Positions 33,237 through 40,728 of a stretch of 48,482 nucleotides of DNA are shown here, in pieces; positions within the stretch are counted from its first letter, which is position 1; each line of letters starts with the position of its first letter. The stretch covers positions 1-48,482 of the forward strand of contig JARFTX010000023.1 of NCBI GenBank assembly GCA_029289265.1, read 5' to 3'. The stretch is from Gammaproteobacteria bacterium (GTDB lineage Bacteria; Pseudomonadota; Gammaproteobacteria; Burkholderiales; Rhodocyclaceae). The position numbers and the translations under genes are program-made. A model generated the notes under the pieces. That model did no database searches. It was not told where the DNA came from and saw nothing but the letters and a program-made list of their open reading frames with translations.

Positions 33237-35497
33237 ACTACGCGGAATTGGACTACGGCCTGCACACGGGAGACGGCGCACGCATCGCGCTTCAGTGCGT
33301 GCAGATCGAGGCACGCATCGCCGAGTTGCTGGCCGAGACCTGGCTCACCCAGCATTACCGGAACAACTCCGCCGAGAGCCTCGAGGTCGTGTACACTTTT
33401 CCTTTGCCCGTGGACGCGGTCCTGCTTAGCTTCCAGGTTGGGCTGGGCGATCGGCGCCTCGCGGGAGTGGTCGTATCCCGGCAGGAGGCTGAGCAGGGTT
33501 ACGAAGCGGCGATCGATCAGGGCGACGCGGCCTTTCGACTGCAGCAGGTGCGTGACGGCGTGTATGTCGTATCCCTGGGCAACGTCGTGCCTGGCGAAAG
33601 CGTTACCGTTTCCGTGCGCTACGCTCAAGTGCTCGATGTGCTGCAGGGGCGCCTCAGTTACCGGGTGCCTACTGCACTTGCGCCGCGTTACGGCGAGCCC
33701 GCGGAATTGGAGCCATGGCAGCAACCTCCGGTGCTACCCGCCGCGGAGTTCCCACTAGCGGTCGCCGTCGAGGTGAGCGACAAGTGGACGCAAGGCGACT
33801 TCGAGTGCCCAACACACCGGATTGCGTGCACCAGGACCGAAGGCGGCTTGCGTGTTACTGCACGCGAGGCGTTTCTCGATCGGGATTTCGTCCTTGAGTT
33901 TCGTCCGTGTGCGATTCCGGCGGGGGCGCTTGCCGTACAGTCAGATGCGGGCTGGATGCTGGGCGCCTTCGTCGTTCCGCCCGCGTCTGCGCGTGAAGCA
34001 CGCGCGGCTCACGCTTGCGTCGTCGTGATCGATTGCTCGGGTTCGATGCAGGGAGATAGCCTCGCTCAGGCAAAGCGGGGTGTGAACCTGGCACTTGCGT
34101 CGCTCGGCGCACAGGATCGCTTTGCGCTCGTCGCATTCGGTACCCATGTCGAGCGGTTCCATCCTGAACTACTTGCGGCCAGTCGCAAGAATGTCGCTCT
34201 CGCCCGCGACTGGGTCGAGCGACTGGGCGATCTTGGCGGCACGGAAACAAACCAAGCGCTGCGTGCGGCGATCGACTATGCCGCCCGCGACGAAGATGAA
34301 GCGCTCGACATTTTGCTCCTCACGGACGGGGCGTGCTGGGACGTTTCCGCCGCAGCGGCCGAATCGCACGCACGCGGCGTACGCATCTTCACGATGGGAA
34401 TCGGCTCGGCGTCGGCGGCGGACACCGTGCGCGCCCTCGCGAACGCCACCGGTGGGGCGTGCGAGCTTGTCACGCCCAAGGAGGACATGGCAGAACGCGT
34501 CGCTGCCCACTTTCAGCGCATGCACGAGCCACGTGTACTGCGCACTGACCTGGATGCCGGCGCCGAGGCGCGCTGGATCGCCTCGCCGGCTCGCGCGACC
34601 TTCGCTGGAGATCGACTCGCCGTGTTCGCCGAGCTTCTTCCTGGCGGGGCACCGCTGCCAGCCTCGGTGACGGTGCGCGTAGAGTTCGATGACGGTTCGC
34701 ATTTCAAGGTGACCATGGCGTGCGCCCCGGTGGAGAAGCTTGACGACTCGCTGCGAAGTCTCGCCGCCTCGGCGCGTCTGAAAATGCTCACGAACGCGAC
34801 CGAGCGGACAGCGTGGGCTGTGCTCCACCAACTGATTTGCACAGATACCGACTTCCTCGTCACGGCCGCACGCGCACCCGATGAAAGGACGGTCGAATTA
34901 CCGCGACTTCACATCGTGCCGCACATGCTCGCAGCGGGCTGGGGGGCGAGCAGCTCGGTTGTGCCGACCAGCGATTCCCCAGTCTGCTACGACGTTCCCT
35001 CGGTCTTTCGGTGCCAATCCGGCTCGGTGTCGCTTAGTCGCGACCGAACCGACCGAACCGACCGAACCGACCGGACCTGGGCACAGGGGCGAACTTCGTC
35101 GCCAGGATGCTTCGCTGGCTACGTGGCGGCCTCGATGGGCGGATTCTTCAGGAGGCGCCTGCCGCAACGCCTCGCGGCGCTCCCTACAGGCGAGCTTCCG
35201 CCGAAGCTACTCGAAGCGCTTCAGGGCCTCGTGCGCGAGGGCTGGAACGAGGCCGAGATCATTGTCGCGCTCCTGCGCGCGCTGGAGAAGCAAGGCGTGG
35301 TCTTGCCGCACGTGCTAGTTCGCCTCCTCGAGACGGCGGAGCGGCGGTCTTCACAGTCCTCCGCACTCGTCCAGCGGGTCGCCGACATGCTCGCCGGCAC
35401 GACCGATCTGGTTTGGCCGGAGCGATGGATCGCGATTGCATATGGGCCTGACGGAGGAATGCCTGCCCGCGTCGGACCCGGCGATGAGGGCGTGTGA
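33233..35497 (+). CDS. VIT plus von Willebrand factor A domain protein
   Basis: A 754-residue protein. A VIT domain (about 10-140: VYTFPLPVDAVLLSFQV, YVVSLGNVVPGESVTVSV) is followed by a VWA domain (about 255-425) with an intact MIDAS: DCSGS (about 266-270), the Thr in GGTETNQAL and LLLTDG. A linker near residue 603-615 carries RTD repeats from a 9-bp tandem repeat, and the C-terminal region is helical (VREGWNEAEIIVALLRALEKQG). No signal peptide, so it is cytosolic, unlike many VWA proteins. MerR-VIT/VWA pairs occur in other bacteria but their role is not established. Confidence 0.88.
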   Translation: MNYAELDYGLHTGDGARIALQCVQIEARIAELLAETWLTQHYRNNSAESLEVVYTFPLPVDAVLLSFQVGLGDRRLAGVVVSRQEAEQGYEAAIDQGDAAFRLQQVRDGVYVVSLGNVVPGESVTVSVRYAQVLDVLQGRLSYRVPTALAPRYGEPAELEPWQQPPVLPAAEFPLAVAVEVSDKWTQGDFECPTHRIACTRTEGGLRVTAREAFLDRDFVLEFRPCAIPAGALAVQSDAGWMLGAFVVPPASAREARAAHACVVVIDCSGSMQGDSLAQAKRGVNLALASLGAQDRFALVAFGTHVERFHPELLAASRKNVALARDWVERLGDLGGTETNQALRAAIDYAARDEDEALDILLLTDGACWDVSAAAAESHARGVRIFTMGIGSASAADTVRALANATGGACELVTPKEDMAERVAAHFQRMHEPRVLRTDLDAGAEARWIASPARATFAGDRLAVFAELLPGGAPLPASVTVRVEFDDGSHFKVTMACAPVEKLDDSLRSLAASARLKMLTNATERTAWAVLHQLICTDTDFLVTAARAPDERTVELPRLHIVPHMLAAGWGASSSVVPTSDSPVCYDVPSVFRCQSGSVSLSRDRTDRTDRTDRTWAQGRTSSPGCFAGYVAASMGGFFRRRLPQRLAALPTGELPPKLLEALQGLVREGWNEAEIIVALLRALEKQGVVLPHVLVRLLETAERRSSQSSALVQRVADMLAGTTDLVWPERWIAIAYGPDGGMPARVGPGDEGV
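35041..35076 (+). repeat. 9-bp tandem repeat, four units, in the VIT/VWA gene
   Basis: cgaccgaac three times then cgaccggac, encoding Arg-Thr-Asp repeats in a linker after the VWA domain. Unit length is a multiple of three, so slippage would keep the frame. Confidence 0.9.
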
Positions 35498-35570
35498 CAC
35501 TGCGGCACCAGGTCGCGAGTCGCGCGATTGAACCACAACGGGCCATCGCGTTGAAAAAAGGAGAGAGCAG

Positions 35571-36695
35571 ATGGGCAAGTGGAGCGACGGCGGAGCTTTC
35601 GCGATGAGCACGGAAGACGAACGACGCGCACTGAGGAAACCCGAGCAGATCGACTTGGGAACTTATCGGAGCGGCCCGCCGGTTCGCGAGTTCCGATTCA
35701 CAATCGATCTCGACGCACGTCCCTTGGTAACACTGCTTGACGCTGCAGAGCAGGGCCGCAGAGTCTACGAGTTGATGACGATCCGTCGACCCGGCGACGT
35801 GTTGCATTACTTCTGGGTGAAGGTCTCGAGCACCGATACGAGGCTCATTCGAGCTCTTGCCACCGCAAAACCCCCTTCTCCGCGCGACACCCGCGACAGC
35901 GTAGCTGAGTCAATCGAGGCGCCCCTTGTAGCGGTCGACCGTTCGCTGTTCACCCAGGACGAGGACGCGCACCCGGCGGCCCTGAGCTGGACTCTCCATC
36001 GAACCGGTAGCTTCTGGCGCGACAAGATGCTGACCCTTTATCGACTGATCTGTCGGGCGCAACTGCGTCTGCGGGACTCGCAAGATTTCCTTACGCGGCA
36101 CGAGTTGCAGCGGATCGACGACCTGTGCCACTGGCGCGATTTCCAGTCGAGCATCGATCGCCGCACCGAATTGGATCTCCCGCGATCAAGGACCGACGTT
36201 CCCGCTGAAGTGCTTGCCCGAATCAAGGAGCTCGTCACCCAGAGTAATGTGCGATCCGTGAGTTGCCTTGCCGACCACTACGGACTTTGGAGGTTTCTCG
36301 TAGAGCAGCAAGTACGGCGGGCGAACAATTCGGGCCTCCCGCCGCAGCAAACCCTGGCGTTGTGCGGACCGGATTCCGGCCTGACAGGCATTGATGCCAA
36401 CGACTGGGGTGGGGAAATTCACATCCCTTATGAAGGCGTGTGCGACGGGGACCTCTACATCTGCCCGGCCCGCAAGACATTGAACCACGAGCATACCGGG
36501 CTCGGAGGCAACCTGTCGTGGGCATTTGGAAAGGACTGCCACTACGTACTGACGCCGATCGACCACGGCTATCTCGGTTGTGCTCTGAGAACGCCCGTGG
36601 GCTCCTGGGTGCTGTACGAATCAAATCGTCCATACGTGCCGGCTGGCCCGCTCGGCCACGCTCAAGCCCAGCAAATCGAGGAGGGCGGCACTTGA
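35571..36695 (+). CDS. Unrecognised 374-residue protein in the MerR-controlled cluster
   Basis: I do not recognise this protein. It is soluble with no signal peptide. The N-terminal part is mixed (REFRFTIDLDARPLVTLLDA), the middle is helical and basic (WRDKMLTLYRLICRAQLRL), and the C-terminal third is Gly/His/Asp-rich: NDWGGEIHIPYEGVCDGDLY, NHEHTGLGGNLSWAFGKD and PIDHGYLGCALRTP. The clustered His/Asp could bind metal or form an active site. The ATG has AAAGGAGAGAG just upstream, a strong site. It lies 73 bp after the VIT/VWA stop on the same strand. Confidence 0.7.
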   Translation: MGKWSDGGAFAMSTEDERRALRKPEQIDLGTYRSGPPVREFRFTIDLDARPLVTLLDAAEQGRRVYELMTIRRPGDVLHYFWVKVSSTDTRLIRALATAKPPSPRDTRDSVAESIEAPLVAVDRSLFTQDEDAHPAALSWTLHRTGSFWRDKMLTLYRLICRAQLRLRDSQDFLTRHELQRIDDLCHWRDFQSSIDRRTELDLPRSRTDVPAEVLARIKELVTQSNVRSVSCLADHYGLWRFLVEQQVRRANNSGLPPQQTLALCGPDSGLTGIDANDWGGEIHIPYEGVCDGDLYICPARKTLNHEHTGLGGNLSWAFGKDCHYVLTPIDHGYLGCALRTPVGSWVLYESNRPYVPAGPLGHAQAQQIEEGGT

Positions 36696-36881
36696 GCCCC
36701 GCGCGGCAGGAGCAATTCACATCTGCTGCCGGAATCCGCACCACTACATGCCGTTTGTCAATTTCGCACTGGGGTCGTGCAATGATTCAACATGGTGCCG
36801 ACGCCGACGTTGAGGAGTGCCTTGGCTGATGCGCGAGGCCAATCGTGCAGGCGGACGGGCTACGTTTCTATCCAGGGAGGC

Positions 36882-38159
36882 ATGATGTTGGCGACCTGCA
36901 CGTTCAACGACTTCGATCTGCGCTTTTTTGCTGATGGCACCCCACTCGACGAGGCCGCGCACGAGTCGACGGCCGAAGTCATTCATCAGCGGATCTGGAT
37001 CGACGGTCGGCCGGTCGAGCAAGGTCATCCCGTCGATCTCATCTCGCTCGTGCGCAGCCTTTACTATCCCGGCGAGTTCTACATCTTCACCTGCGGTTGC
37101 GGCAATGCGGGATGTGCCGGTATCTGGGACGGCGTTCTGGTGCGCCACGAGCCGCACATCGTGCGCTGGCGATTGCGTCGCCCGGTAAGTAGCGAAGGAT
37201 TCGGGAACGACTTCTCCGACGATTACGAGCAGTGGAAGGGACGGTCCGAGTGGATTGAGTACGCCTTTGACCGCGATATCATGATTGCGACGATAGCTGA
37301 GCGTCTCGCTGCCGTCCGCCGGCACCCCATGGTGCCGGACGGGTATTCACCGTATGGCGTCGAGCGCAGGCACTTGGAGGCCCTCGACCCGCGGGGCCGT
37401 TTGTGCGATGTGCCGTGGGAGGATCACGACGGGCCGTCCTTGTTTTTTCTGGCGGACGAAAGCCACCGGTTTCTACTCGACGGGCGATTCGTCGCCCACG
37501 GCGAGTTGCCTATTTCCGAGGCTTACCGTCGTCGGCTGGCGAATTGGCTAGAGGGTAACCATGCACGCAGTCGGGAAGCGGGCCAACGATTGGCGTGGCT
37601 CGAAGAGCTTCGCGCCCTGCTCCTGGACGCCTACCGCAATGGCTTACCCCGCGATTTCGCGCTGTGGTTGATGTTCTGGCAAGTCGACGAGCAAGGCCGA
37701 CTCGATGTGTGGCACGTGGAAAAACGCACTATCAACGTGGAGTGGCTGAACACGTTCGCGCCTCTACCGTTCCCGTTCGTGTGCCTGGCAGCCGATCACA
37801 GCTGCTTTCGCTTGTGGATGGACCACAGCCCGGAGGCAAAAGAAAGTCACAGCAATTTCATCAGCCAAGGAGGACGCAGCGACGTACCGCTGATGCTGCC
37901 CTTTGCCCTTGAAGAAGAACTCTCCCGATGGGCCGAGGAAGAGCCCACGACGTCGGCGGACGGTACGGGGATAGCAAGTAACGAAGGGCGGGACTCGGCA
38001 AATGCAGACGCCGTTCGGTGGGCTCGGTTCCACCAAGAGGGGATTCAGTTGGCCGAACGCATTCAGGCGCTTGTAGGAACCCGCGCAACGGTGGTCTACG
38101 AGCGCTCGTGGAGCGACACCGCGACGAACCTGCCGCGGCGCATCGCGGTCGGGCGCTAG
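36882..38159 (+). CDS. CGCGxAGCAG-motif protein, long paralogue
   Basis: A 425-residue soluble protein. Its first ~170 residues are homologous to the 171-residue protein at 23258: IWIDGRPVEQ, DLISLVRSLYYPGEFYIF, TCGCGNAGCAG, IVRWRLRRPV, EYAFDRDIM and LEALDPRG occur in the same order. The C-terminal ~250 residues are unique here, with an RLAWLEELRALLLDAY helix and WLMFWQVDEQGRLDVWHVE. Three clustered Cys may bind metal. Start ATG 36882 or 36885, after GGGAGG. Function unknown. Confidence 0.7.
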   Translation: MMLATCTFNDFDLRFFADGTPLDEAAHESTAEVIHQRIWIDGRPVEQGHPVDLISLVRSLYYPGEFYIFTCGCGNAGCAGIWDGVLVRHEPHIVRWRLRRPVSSEGFGNDFSDDYEQWKGRSEWIEYAFDRDIMIATIAERLAAVRRHPMVPDGYSPYGVERRHLEALDPRGRLCDVPWEDHDGPSLFFLADESHRFLLDGRFVAHGELPISEAYRRRLANWLEGNHARSREAGQRLAWLEELRALLLDAYRNGLPRDFALWLMFWQVDEQGRLDVWHVEKRTINVEWLNTFAPLPFPFVCLAADHSCFRLWMDHSPEAKESHSNFISQGGRSDVPLMLPFALEEELSRWAEEEPTTSADGTGIASNEGRDSANADAVRWARFHQEGIQLAERIQALVGTRATVVYERSWSDTATNLPRRIAVGR

Positions 38160-38363
38160 CATGAGCCGATGCCGCTCCACCAGAGCACTTACAAGTCCCG
38201 TGGCTACCAACTATTGTTCGGCATGCGCCGGACGGTTTGGGCGCTTTACACCGCATTCCGCCGCGCTGGCGAGCCTTCAAGATCAGATCCTCTGGAACAG
38301 TTCCGCTGCGAGAAGGTATGGCGGCAGTCAGCTCATCAACAACGCATTCCCAAGAGTCGGCTC

Positions 38364-39227
38364 ATGACGTCGAACAGCACCGGGATCGGCCTTCTCCACG
38401 AGAGGTATGCGCGATGCGCACAACTCATCTCACAAGCGGATGGCCTGCTCATCACCGCAGGCGCCGGGCTTGGTGTGGATTCCGGTCTTCCAGATTTTCG
38501 CGGCAGCGCGGGCATGTGGCGCGCGTATCCGGCTCTCGCCCGCGCACAGATGCACTTCCAGGACATCGCCAGTCCTGAGGCGTTTCGGGAGCGACCGCGA
38601 CTTGCCTGGGGTTTCTACGGTCACCGACTGCGTATGTACCGCGAAACAGAGCCGGGCCCGGCACTTGAGATTCTGAAGCAGATTGCGCGCCGACTACCCG
38701 ACGGGGCGTTTGTCTTCACGAGTAATGTCGACGGCCAATTTCAGAAGGCCGGATTTGCTGCGCATCGTGTTGTGGAGTGTCACGGCTCCATCCATCACCT
38801 TCAGTGCCTGGATGGCTGCATGAATGATGTCTGGTCCGCCGAGGGCTTTGGGCCGGAAGTCAATGAGGATCGATGCGAACTCACCAACGCACCTCCCCGA
38901 TGCCCGTGGTGCGGAGGACTGGCGCGGCCAAACATCCTGATGTTCGGCGAGCGGCAGTGGATCGACGACCGCACGCGGGCTCAGAAGGCGCGGCTTTCCA
39001 TGTGGCGAAGCAAGGTCGAGCGGCTGCTGGTAATCGAGATCGGCGCGGGCTATGCAATTCCAACGGTCCGTATGTTCGGCGAGCAACAGGACGTCCCGCT
39101 GATTCGCATCAACACGACCGAGGCAAAGACGTCCGCAGACCGGGGAGTCTCGCTTCAGGTGACAGGGACCGAGGCGATGCGCGGAATTGCCGCCGCCCTG
39201 CTTGAGGGAGGCTTCCTTGATGACTGA
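38364..39227 (+). CDS. Sirtuin (SIR2 family NAD-dependent deacylase or NAD hydrolase)
   Basis: A 287-residue SIR2 protein. NAD-binding motifs are TAGAGLGVDSGLPDFRG (31-47) and TSNVDGQF (119-126, a variant of TQNxDxL); the catalytic His140 lies in ECHGSIHH. A zinc module C148-x3-C152 ... C180-x2-C183 is complete. This favours a deacylase, although SIR2 domains on islands often act as NADases in phage defence. The frame is open upstream to 38169, so a longer N terminus is possible; ATG 38364 fits the family start but lacks a strong ribosome site. Confidence 0.88.
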   Translation: MTSNSTGIGLLHERYARCAQLISQADGLLITAGAGLGVDSGLPDFRGSAGMWRAYPALARAQMHFQDIASPEAFRERPRLAWGFYGHRLRMYRETEPGPALEILKQIARRLPDGAFVFTSNVDGQFQKAGFAAHRVVECHGSIHHLQCLDGCMNDVWSAEGFGPEVNEDRCELTNAPPRCPWCGGLARPNILMFGERQWIDDRTRAQKARLSMWRSKVERLLVIEIGAGYAIPTVRMFGEQQDVPLIRINTTEAKTSADRGVSLQVTGTEAMRGIAAALLEGGFLDD

Positions 39228-39242
39228 CAGTGAGGACCCTTG

Positions 39243-39308
39243 ATGAATGTAGAGCAGAAGCACGCTGCCCCACGACTGGCAAGCGACTCTGGATCCGGGC
39301 GTGGCTGA
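39243..39308 (+). CDS. Possible 21-codon leader frame coupled to the last cluster gene
   Basis: ATG 39243 with GAGGA upstream opens a 21-residue frame whose TGA overlaps the ATG of the next gene (TGATG at 39306-39310). It could be a translational-coupling leader, or the displaced N terminus of that gene after a frameshift. No homology. Confidence 0.3.
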   Translation: MNVEQKHAAPRLASDSGSGRG

Positions 39309-40228
39309 TGAACCTCTATTGCTACGCCATTCGACGGCGCCTCGATGCCCACTTCAGCCACGGTAGCGACTTCGACTATATCAGGCTGCGTATGCGCTTG
39401 GGCGCCCCCCTGGTTCGCCCCGCGGGTCGATGTGGCGGCCCCCCCATCGGAGCAACCGAACAAACGCGTCTTCCACGGCTCGCGGTATCGGTCCACATGA
39501 CATCCGTGTTCTGCCCCTTCGCGGATTTCGTCCGTTTTCTCGAAGCGATGGCAATCGACGTCCAGGAGTGCGCGTTCAACTGGGATCCGGAAGGGCTCTT
39601 CGCCGAAATGCGGTGGGAACGCCGGCAGCCCGGACGGGACGGTTTTCTGACCGTGACGTGGAAAGGCAGCTACGCCGGTCGCGTGCAGGAGTTCAGCCAG
39701 CGAATGTGGCTCGACACGCGTCAAGCGGTTCGAATGCTCTACAGCGCGTTTCGCCGCTTCGTGGAGTCTTCGGAGTACGATCCGCTTCGCTATGAGAGTC
39801 TGACCACAGGAGAAGCCTTCGCGCTGGTCGTGTCCGATACGTCGCTCGACAGGCTCGCAGACGTCATGTCTCGCCTGGATGCTGACGCTGCTCGACGGCT
39901 GGCGGGTCGCTTATGCAACCTGATCTCGCTGCACAGCTGCGGTACCTTGCCACGCAAGCGAACGCTCAGCGAACTGCTCGACGCCATGGCATCCCCGGAA
40001 CTGGACGACGAGGTTGGTCAATGCTTAATCCCGCCCGAGTGGAACGACTGGAGTCTGGAGCGCAGGCTCTCCGATGTTCGCGATGGTCTCTTTTCTGGCG
40101 GGGCGCCAGGGTGGTACGGCGCTAATCTTCGACAACTGCGCTCACAGTTTCTCGAGGAGTGGCTTACCACCGGTCAAACCCAGAGTTTTCGCCCGCCCCC
40201 GCGGACCTCGCCGCCCATTAACGGCTGA
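39308..40228 (+). CDS. Unrecognised 306-residue protein, last gene of the island
   Basis: I cannot name its family. It is soluble. The central part is FNWDPEGLFAEMRWERR, FLTVTWKG, then RMWLDTRQAVRMLYSAFRRF, and YDPLRYESLTTGEAF. The strand-helix shape with a 'xFDR/LDTRxxM' step is faintly like the end of the CGCG-motif proteins, but this is weak. ATG 39308 is used; a GTG at 39230 is in the same frame. It lies 134 bp before the tRNA-Ser end of the island. Confidence 0.6.
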   Translation: MNLYCYAIRRRLDAHFSHGSDFDYIRLRMRLGAPLVRPAGRCGGPPIGATEQTRLPRLAVSVHMTSVFCPFADFVRFLEAMAIDVQECAFNWDPEGLFAEMRWERRQPGRDGFLTVTWKGSYAGRVQEFSQRMWLDTRQAVRMLYSAFRRFVESSEYDPLRYESLTTGEAFALVVSDTSLDRLADVMSRLDADAARRLAGRLCNLISLHSCGTLPRKRTLSELLDAMASPELDDEVGQCLIPPEWNDWSLERRLSDVRDGLFSGGAPGWYGANLRQLRSQFLEEWLTTGQTQSFRPPPRTSPPING

Positions 40229-40310
40229 CTCGAATCCTCGTCCCGTAGATCGGATCATCGTGGGACTGGTCTAGCAGCGCACTTAACCGTTTTTTTGATG
40301 GCGGGTACTT

Positions 40311-40320
40311 TGTTGGGTGT
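40311..40320. repeat. TGTTGGGTGT element near attR
   Basis: The same 10 bases occur at 15320-15329 near the other island end, both on the plus strand. Candidate recombinase or excisionase arm site. The rest of 40229-40361 holds no gene; a T7 run at 40290-40296 is not preceded by a clear stem. Confidence 0.3.
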
Positions 40321-40361
40321 AAGAAATTAGCGGCTTGTAAGCGGCCTATTTCATGCATATG

Positions 40362-40375
40362 TGGCGGAGAGGGTG
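40362..40375. repeat. attR core: 14-bp direct repeat inside tRNA-Ser
   Basis: TGGCGGAGAGGGTG, identical to 15185-15198. It comprises the CCA end, discriminator base, acceptor 3' strand and first T-stem bases of tRNA-Ser, so the island restores an intact tRNA after integration. Confidence 0.85.
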
Positions 40376-40454
40376 GGATTCGAACCCACGTGCCAGGTTT
40401 CCCTGACCATCCGATTTCGAGTCGGCGCCGTTATGACCGCTTCGGTACCTCTCC
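40362..40454 (-). tRNA. tRNA-Ser (anticodon CGA)
   Basis: Minus strand. Acceptor GGAGAGG (from 40454) pairs with CCTCTCC; discriminator G; CCA is encoded. The anticodon loop CTCGAAA gives anticodon CGA, reading UCG. A long variable arm (GGTCAGGG...CCTGGC region), as in all tRNA-Ser, precedes the T arm GGGTTCGAATCCC. It is intact although its 3' end is the integration site. serS lies two genes away. Confidence 0.97.
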
Positions 40455-40485
40455 GGACCCGCCGGTTGAATCGGCGGGAGCGCGC

Positions 40486-40514
40486 ATTATACGCACAAGA
40501 TTCTCACGCCACAA
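40486..40514 (-). promoter_or_regulatory. Promoter of tRNA-Ser
   Basis: On the minus strand a perfect -10 TATAAT (40486-40491) lies 31 bp upstream of the tRNA 5' end, with a weaker -35 TTGTGG (40509-40514) at 17 bp spacing. A 7-bp hairpin cccgccg / cggcggg (40458-40464 / 40472-40478) lies in the short leader. Confidence 0.6.
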
Positions 40515-40728
40515 TGCGCCGCGCAGGCGAATGAGCAAGGTGTCGGCGCGGGTTCACGCCGCGGCCTGGGCCGTACGGGGCAGCGGTTCCGCGCATAGGC
40601 GCGCGGCCTCGTCGGCGGATCGGGAGGGGAGATCAACCCATCGTCATCTGCGCAGCCCCGATCCAGCGCATTTGCCCGCAGCGTCGTGCTCGCGCACAAT
40701 CGCACGACTTCGACAACCGGACCGACTC

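Noticed and set aside
38169-38363. Separate small gene or 65-residue N-terminal extension of the sirtuin
   Set aside because: The known family start lies at about 38364 and the extension shows no motif, though it cannot be excluded.
40390-40728. Upstream extension of mltF
   Set aside because: The open frame begins inside tRNA-Ser and crosses its promoter; the lipoprotein signal starts at the TTG at 40729.
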